From Nymphaea colorata (taxonomy: Eukaryota; Streptophyta; Magnoliopsida; Nymphaeales; Nymphaeaceae), in the NCBI RefSeq assembly GCF_008831285.2, contig NC_045151.1, forward strand, positions 4,973,682 through 5,037,681: a stretch of 64,000 nt of DNA, given 5' to 3'. The notes beneath the pieces are model-generated. The model had not been told where the DNA came from, did no database searches, and saw only the letters and a list, made by a program, of their open reading frames with translations. The translations under genes and the position numbers were made by a program. This document shows positions 57,216-64,000 of this stretch, in pieces. The first letter of the stretch is position 1; each line of letters opens with the position of its first letter.

Positions 57216-58904
57216 AATTTGCAAATCATGTAAACCATAACAAACTTAAAAACGAAAAAGGTTGCATATTGTAGAACAAGTTTTTTATGTGACATATGTC
57301 ATGCACACGTGTTGGTAATTTATACTTAATATTTAATAATTTTTAATTTGTGTGTCAACAGATTGCAGAACAAGTTTTCCATGTGACATATGTCGTCATC
57401 AATCATAATCCACACTACTGAATATTGGCAACAGCTGCTGGGTCAAGGACCTGTATGATGACTCCCGATGGGTTCTGAGGTGCTTATATGGTTTGCTTGT
57501 GTTTTGGCTTGACTTATCACCTTTTAGACCCTTGATTTTTCATGATTAGTTTCTTGACTTAAGGTTCTTGCCCCTTGAACTTTGGTAATTAATTTGGTGC
57601 CACAAACTCTAGAAATACTCTCTTCAATAGAATCAGTTCTACTGATGTATGGAGTTCGAATTTGATCTCTATTATATATTTAACTAAGGAAAGCTCATAT
57701 TTAACTTGAGACCGTCTTCTATTGAAATTTTGTAGTCCAGAGTGATGAGGATTATTTAGATTGAAATTGGACTAGGTAGGATGATGTTTTGGTTATTGTC
57801 AGTTAAACTACGTGCAGCCTTAACACCCTTTGAGATACATGAAGATGCAGTTGTCTAAATGAATGGAGAATTCTGCATGGTAGATGCTTTGGCACTAGCA
57901 TTGAGATCTTTGGATAACTATGGAACTTCACTTTATGCAAGACTACAGTTTTCTGACCTGTGATGTAAGAAATGGAATGCCATATTTCATTTATTTATAA
58001 GTACGTTAAAAATTTTCTTTATCTCACCATTTCATGTGAGGATTGAAGTATTTCCAGTGTTTACTTTTACATACCTGCCATAAGTGGCTCGACATTCTTT
58101 GCCACAGGCTTTTCTAAAGGAAGCTACTGGTATTAATCGCCTTGTTATACTTGATGATGCAATTGGCGCATCGTTTATATACCATTCACTATTTGAAAAT
58201 TCATTTTCTTGGATCAAGAATCTGTTACAGAGGCATGCCTTAAAAACATTAGCTTGTACTGACGAGTCACGATACGAGAGAGGTTGGTTAATTTTCATGA
58301 TATACAAAACTCTTAACTTGTTGAATAAAAGATCATTATAGAAAGTGTGATCTAAAGTGGTTACTCCATTCAAGCTTCAATTTTTTTTTCATATTCAACG
58401 TTATAGGAAAGTTCTATACTTTTAGGCTGCTTATAGATTTCTTTGTACATATCTTTTTATCTATAATAAATCGGGTGAATGTTTGTTTGTTATTATTCAC
58501 TGTTAGTTGTTTCTCCACACGAGTGTAGGCTACCCTAGTGAAAATTTTACCAGTATGAGGAATTAGTGGTGATATACTTCCCGACTATAGATTTGTAGCT
58601 ATGATTGGCAACATCACTGCGCCTTTTCCGACGGTGTCTACAGTGACAATACTACCAGGTGTATTCCAATAGAGCCAGCTATACCGATGATATTTATCAC
58701 CGGTATAAACATCTTTTTTTTTTTTTTGCTACTAAAATTACTAAATACATTTACAATCATGCTTATCTTTGAATTTAATGAAGCAATTCACAAATGGAGC
58801 ATAATTGATTAAACTGACACAAACAAGGCTTGCCACAAATGTTTTGACTATACATGGTATAGTCAAGTAAAAAAGTCCTCTAAGGCAGATGTTCTCAAGT
58901 GATG
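57216..58904. other. Unassigned sequence right of Copia-2
   Basis: One exon-like plus-strand segment begins at 58108 after the acceptor TTTGCCACAG and encodes AFLKEATGINRLVILDDAIG and then SFIYHSLFENSFSW; it has no recognised family. A similar open piece lies at 57855-57955. They could be exons of an unknown gene or old element coding. The rest shows nothing. Confidence 0.25.
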
Positions 58905-60180
58905 GGTGAGCTACATATCCTCAAGTCTATAAAAGGCAACCTAGAGCAATTGTGGATTTTATATTCACTAATGAATTTTAAGAATCATTCACGATGTTGA
59001 AGATTGGTATACCTCTAGTGAAAGTCCTTAAATTGATTGATTGATAGTGAATAAATATATTTCATAGGATATTTGTATGAGTCTGTAGACAGAGTAAAGG
59101 AGAACATTAGAGATAATCTAAATGGAAAAAATGAGTTGTATATGCCTATATGGAAGATTATAGGTCAGAAGTGGTTTGCACTATGAGTCTGTAGACAGAG
59201 TAAAGGAGAACATTAGAGATAATCTAAATGGAAACAATGAGTTGTATATGCCTATATGGAAGATTATAGGTCAGAAGTGGTTTGCACAACTTTATCACCA
59301 ATTTCATGTAGCAACCCACTACCTAAATCCTTCTATTAGATATCTTCTCACTTTTAAAAAGCATAGAGAGGTCGAGTATGACTTATTGAACCATTGATGT
59401 ATTAGTTAGCGACCATACAGAACGAGATGTTATCTGTTCAGAGATCTATAAGCACAGTACTTATTTTGGTATTATGAGGAGATATACTACACTTCGATGC
59501 ATGACATCCTTGCATCTAGGTGTTAGAAACACAAACTCTATGTTATTACTATCTACTTTTTGAGTTTTTGTTTGTTATTTAAATTTATTTGGTGTTTTAC
59601 TCTTTCATAGGTGGTGAGATAGGTTTGAGCTTGATTGCCCACATCTCAAGAAGTAGGCAATTAGAATCCTCAACCAAACATGGAGCGAAATTAGATGTGA
59701 AGGAAATTGGAATGTAGTTGAACAAATTCACACCAAGGAAAACAATTGGCTGGAACATAAAAGGCTGAATGACCTTCTTTTTGTCAAATACTATAGGAAG
59801 TTGAGAGAAAGGTAAATTTGACACATTTGTTATTCATTTTAAGTTTTTACCAATTGGTTAATTTTTTTCGGTTATTAAGTTTTGTAGGGAATTAGATGGA
59901 ACATCAATGGAGAGGCATCATGATACTCAATTTGATCATATCAGCCTAGATCATTTAGAAGTATTAGATTCTTTAGTTGAACCTCAAGAAGAACCCATGC
60001 TTGATAAGGATGATCTTGATTTTTTTAATAACCTTGAAGGATTTGAAAAGTTTGTTAAAGAAGAGCCATGAAATGTGGATATTGATATTCCATTTGAAGG
60101 CATTGGAGCAATTTTTGAAGATAATGATACGAAACATGAAGATGAAGACGTTGAAGATAATGATTAGATTAACACATTGA
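58905..60180 (+). pseudogene. Decayed hAT transposase (C-terminal half)
   Basis: The plus strand shows, in changing frames, RAIVDFIF and PLVKVLKLID near 58910-59040. Next come YESVDRVKENI, YMPIWKIIGQKWFAQLYHQF, VATHYLNPSIRYLL (59170-59345), then RFRLDCPHLKK, NQTWSEIRCEGNWNVVEQIH and NWLEHKRLNDLLFVKYYRKL (59612-59812), the hAT dimerisation domain, and an acidic C-terminus ending near 60165. The order matches plant hAT transposases that contain DUF659 and the hAT C-terminal dimerisation region. The N-terminal BED finger is absent or beyond recognition. Stops and frameshifts make it non-functional. The family would cut and paste elements with 8-bp target duplications. Confidence 0.75.
59076..59287. 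repeat. 106-bp tandem duplication in the hAT transposase
   Basis: TATGAGTCTGTAGACAGAGT...GGTTTGCAC occurs at 59076-59181 and 59182-59287 with one clear difference (AAAAAATG versus AAACAATG). It duplicates the ESVDRVKENI block and shifts the frame. Confidence 0.95.
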
Positions 60181-62360
60181 TTGATGATAATCATGTGAAT
60201 TTGTGATGATTGATGGTTAATTGATTATATCTTACATGTGATGAATTGTGTGATGAGTTTTTTTTTAAAAAAAAACACGTTTTTCTTGATCTTTCTGAAT
60301 TTTGTGGCTTTTTTTTATTTTTTTTTATTTTTTAAAGTTTTTCTATAATTAAAAAATTAATTTTATGAGATACGTTATGGTACATTGACGATACAATATA
60401 TAGGTCAGCCTGACCGATACACGATACGATGCACTAGTGACAACATTGCTGTTAAGAGTCCTTCAAGTGATGCATGCTTCCATGTTCCAAAGGATGAAAA
60501 CGTTGTTGAGGAAATAGTAGAAGAATTTGTGGCATCCATTTGACATCTTAAATTAATGCATTTTAATTTAACAATGCTAATTTTTCTAGATCGGCCCATA
60601 GATTTGCTGGTTGCCTTCTGGTTACTTGGTAATCTGGGTTGTAGAGTTTGGAGGAAGAAGATGCAACCTTGGCGTAGATCATTGTTTACTTTTATTTTTA
60701 AGTTTTAGTTAAAAGAAGTCTCTTCTATTTCTAAAGACAAGAGAAATTTGTAATTTAAATTCAAGTTAACAGAAAACCGTTTTTACAGCATAAAGATCCT
60801 GTTTAGTGGCTTTTAGGCACATGTGGCGCATTAGAAACGGCCATGATTATTTTCGGAATTGTTTTGAACCATTGCTACATGTTTGTATCAATGGTTTTTA
60901 GAGCTGTTGCACAAAAAAAAAAAAAAAAACGTCATATTATTGTGTCTGCATGTGAAAGAAAGAGGAGTCTGGAGCTCAGGTGCATTTATTGGGCATTCAT
61001 TGGTTGAGTTTCCCTTTGGGCTGAGGCATGTTTCGGTAATGGAGGAGTCTTCCTAGTAGAGGCTAGCTACTAAATGTCGTTTGGAACCCAACTAAAAATG
61101 CAGGTGTTTTCATCTTCCAAGAACCATGCAGAGTTGGTGGGTCATGATACAGGCGTATGCACACACAAGTATATACCAAAGGTAAAAAGGAAGGGGGTTG
61201 GAGTATTTTTGATTTTTTTTTACAAAAAAATGTCCATTTAAGAGTTTTTGAACTTTTTCATAACTCCTCTTTATCTTTTAAAATGTTTTTTTTAATACTT
61301 TAGACAAGGTATTTTCATCATTGCATTTCATGTGTCGTGCGTAGGGGTGTGCACTCTGTTTCAGGCCATGACTCGGCATCGTGTCACTTGACTGCCTCAC
61401 GGGTTTGAAACCACATGGCAGAGATGAGGAGCCACTCTGCTCATTGGCCAATTTTCCTGATGCAAGTGGTAACTCCTGCAGCTTGGAAGCGGCGTCCTGA
61501 AGAAAGGACCTTAGATAAGACTCTGTGGTCAACTGAAGGAAGAGGTAGGCGTGAACCGTTCCGTAGAGTAGCCGCTCGTTGGTTAGGCATTTAATTCAGC
61601 TTAGGTGGACGTGTCCATTGGAAATTGCATTTGGTTAGAGAATCATCTGGAATGGGTTGCTTATGTATGTTTAATCCTTCTAATATTATTCCATTATCTT
61701 GTAACCTTGTAACGAGAGAGAGAGAGAGAGAGATCTATTGAACTCTTGCTCATAAATAAACATTAGAATCAAGGGAAGCCCTCAATATATAGTTCACCCC
61801 CACAAACATGCAAAGCATATCATGAAAACTTTAACATTTGCGACTTATTCTTTTGACTGAAGCTGATCTGCTGGAAGAAGATCGACCCTTGCGAACAGAA
61901 ACGGCTCCAAACTAGGGAATCCTGTTAAAAAAAAAAGAAAGAAAAAAAAAAGAAAAAACAAAAGTTCAAACTGTAAGTAAGAGGGACATAAAATAAGAAC
62001 CCTGATCATAAACAGTGGGGGAGCCACAAAATTTTATCAAACAGATACTTACCTTAGTGGGTTTGGTGCCTATAGGGCATTAACCTGCCGTGGGCACCAA
62101 CCCAGACCCAACCCCTTTCTAATAAAATTTTCAAGTACTGCTGTTGCTGTTGGTTGGCTGGACCACACCAAACCATACATAGCTTCATAAAGATATATGA
62201 AGATTCTAATGGATGAACTATAGTTTGCATTTCTTTGCAAGGCTGGGTGGTGGAAGAGGTCAACATGAGAGAGAGACAAAAAAATTACCGATAAAATGAA
62301 AATATATAACAAAATTTACAAAGTGCAAAAGCAGAGAGACAAAGAGATTGATTAAAGTAC
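60181..62360. other. Unassigned sequence, possible hAT end
   Basis: At 60362-60425 a run of GATACG-type motifs may be the sub-terminal region of the hAT element. A poly-A run lies at 60909-60927 and a GA run at 61711-61732. Short ORFs, including 61278-61532 minus, have no recognised domain. Confidence 0.35.
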
Positions 62361-62732
62361 TCACTGGCTGCAATCAACGTTAGGGGAAAGGGGGAAATGA
62401 AACTTCAAACCGCACTCGTCAGGAAGAGAGGTCAAGGTGGTGAGGTTGATATGACGGAAGCTGCTGATCTTCTCCTTGAGACAGTCACATACCTCCACCC
62501 TCTCGTCGTGGGTATGGATCATGCTCCTCACGTGGTCCACGCCCTCGCAGCAGGCAGGCTTCGGATGGTCTGCGATCCCCGTCACGTACGGCAGACAGAG
62601 TTCCAGCATCTTACGTATTGATTCGCATTCTACTGCAGCAGCCTTCTGCTCGTAGCTTGGGCACACCAGCAGCAGCTCCGCCACAACCATAGCAACCATC
62701 CAAAGCACCACCATCTTCACAACCCCGGACAT
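62361..62732 (-). CDS. Type-1 non-specific lipid transfer protein
   Basis: Small secreted protein that binds and carries lipids in the cell wall or apoplast; the family serves cuticle formation and defence. The 123-residue ORF has a hydrophobic signal peptide (residues about 4-30). Then come eight cysteines spaced C-9-C-14-CC-19-C-1-C-22-C-13-C, exactly the type-1 pattern, with CCEGVDHVRSM and CDCLKEKI. It starts at MSGVVKMVVLWM. TGA follows ...NVDCSQ. The last bases form a strong donor (CA|GTGAGT) overlapping the stop; type-1 genes often have one intron exactly there, so a few C-terminal residues could come from a downstream exon. A TATA box lies upstream. It appears intact. Confidence 0.88.
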   Translation of the reverse strand: MSGVVKMVVLWMVAMVVAELLLVCPSYEQKAAAVECESIRKMLELCLPYVTGIADHPKPACCEGVDHVRSMIHTHDERVEVCDCLKEKISSFRHINLTTLTSLPDECGLKFHFPLSPNVDCSQ

Positions 62733-63855
62733 GGCTGCTCACTCTCTCGATGATCTGTTCGTCTGTGTGTGTGCGCTTGGCTCATCAATAATGTTAACGC
62801 CGCATATATATAGAGCATTGTGGGGCATGGAGGAGGGGGTCGATTAAGCAGTTCATTTCTTTAACTCAACTCGTTAAATTAAGCAAGTTCACCTCTTAAC
62901 TTGAACTTGACTTGTTTAATTAATGAGTTGACCTTGAGTCGAGTTTAATCCTGCGAGTGCGAGTTCGAGTTGCGCCCAAGTTAGCTCGACACCTTGAATA
63001 CAAGGAATGACCAGGACACCCTCCACAGCATCAGGAAGAAGGTAGCTACGTAACTTCAAAATATTGGACACCTGGTACAGCTGCTGCTCTCTGGGGTGAA
63101 TTCCTTACAACATAAGTTTTTTGGGGTGGCATTAGTTGACATATCCGCTAGTCAGGAACTTTGGATTGCTTAATATATATATTCCTCACGCAAGGATGCA
63201 AATAGGTTGAAAGTGTTTTTCTTCTTAGCCTACAACTGGCATGTAAAACATGACAGTGTTGGAGTGCGAAATTAAAACTCATATGGGGGAGTACATGAAA
63301 TTAACCGATCAAGGAGCTATTAGGCATATCTGCAATTTTCTTCTTCCGAAATTAAAACTTTCAATGAAAGCAGGAGAGGATTTGTGATTGTGATGCGTCG
63401 GGGTCATTGATTGTGAATAAAACAGAAGGGTGGTTGCCGTAAAGGACAAAAAGTAACTGTGTTGCTCGTCTATTTCTGAAACTTTGTTATCTTTTTTATA
63501 TTTGCAAGTATGGGGCTCCGCGCAACTGACATCAGAAACAAGTGCAACAACCCTCTCTCTTTCTCTCTCTCACACATGCCTCCCGCTCACATCTCCGAGT
63601 CGACGCATACACACAAATTAGGGAGCATGCCTTGGGAATTAATCATTGTTGTTTGGGCCCGGGGAAGATGGTAATTAGTTGCTGCTCATTGCTGATTAAT
63701 TATTTGATCACATGCACCGATGGGTTCAATTGTTCGGCAATACAATTTTTAAATCATCATTAAGAAATTAATTTGGTGCAATCTGAATTATTAACATTTC
63801 ATATTTTCAAAAACACATTGACATTACTGAAACCATGGAGAAATGAAATCCACAG
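62733..63855. other. nsLTP upstream region, otherwise unassigned
   Basis: Contains the nsLTP promoter. At 62850-62995 there is a CTCGAGTT/AACTTGA-rich stretch of the type seen in plant MITEs, with no clear ends. A CT microsatellite is at 63552-63570. No other gene was recognised. Confidence 0.35.
62804..62814 (-). promoter_or_regulatory. TATA box of the nsLTP gene
   Basis: The minus strand reads CTATATATATG about 72-82 bases upstream of the start codon. With initiation about 30 bases downstream, the 5' UTR would be about 45-50 nt. Confidence 0.7.
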
Positions 63856-63934
63856 AACAGCGGATGTTGCTGGATGTATTGCCAATCACCGTGAGACAAT
63901 TAGAAGCTACGAGTGACTCCCTTGCAAAGATGAG
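63856..63934 (+). pseudogene. Exon-like fragment resembling MCM5 C-terminal region
   Basis: Between an acceptor-like CCACAG| and donor-like |GTATGAG, the plus strand reads LPITVRQLEATSDSLAKMR. This resembles the C-terminal segment of the replication helicase subunit MCM5 (PITVRQLEA...SLAKMR). Compared with the family about three residues are missing between LEA and SLAKM, and the upstream residues do not match. No other MCM exon is in the window; more could lie to the right. It may be a real exon of a diverged gene or a transposed gene fragment. Confidence 0.45.
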
Positions 63935-64000
63935 GTATGAGTATTAACTGTATCAAATTGTGATTCTTCCCTATATAATTGATTTTTAAATGAAATGTAT

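Noticed and set aside
61278-61532. 84-codon minus-strand ORF
   Set aside because: No recognised domain, no splice sites that extend it, no conserved context.

Overview
This is nuclear DNA of a flowering plant. The evidence is GT-AG introns, a plant UBP25-type ubiquitin protease, a type-1 non-specific lipid transfer protein, and plant lineages of Copia, Tat-type Gypsy, hAT and Harbinger-like elements. The species cannot be told from the sequence. Host genes occupy only the two ends; most of the rest is transposons inserted into one another.

Left end (1-9812): a minus-strand gene for a UBP25-like deubiquitinase starts at 9310 and runs off the left edge. Six exons covering the catalytic domain are resolved, plus one C-terminal exon at 25-107. 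A small LTR pair with a tRNA primer site (TRIM-like) lies in its fourth intron.

9813-14840: a nest of Harbinger-like ends (repeated CTGTTTGAT-type termini, TTA on both sides) holds a broken, intron-bearing piece of a ribosomal protein L23a gene and a 30-bp-arm palindrome.

15178-40981: an old minus-strand Copia element (Copia-1). It is split by a 15.5-kb minus-strand Gypsy element of the Tat/Ogre type (15797-31321), which carries very long LTRs full of minisatellites, an extra ORF with a plant mobile domain, gag, protease, RT, two RNase H domains and integrase. A 719-bp hAT element with an exact 8-bp target duplication sits in the Copia-1 pol region. A second, inverted, truncated copy and about 3 kb of unidentified DNA lie in the leader.

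40982-46404: mostly unassigned sequence, with one well-bounded hAT element (42639-43882) that carries the first coding exon of a 1-Cys peroxiredoxin gene.

46410-57210: a complete Copia-2 element (215-bp LTRs, TSD TCTTT) split by a younger Copia-3 (49480-54571, 277-bp LTRs, TSD AAAAC).

57216-63999: a decayed hAT transposase (58905-60180), unassigned sequence, an nsLTP gene on the minus strand (62361-62732), and a fragment resembling the end of MCM5 at the right edge. No tRNA, rRNA or CRISPR locus was seen.
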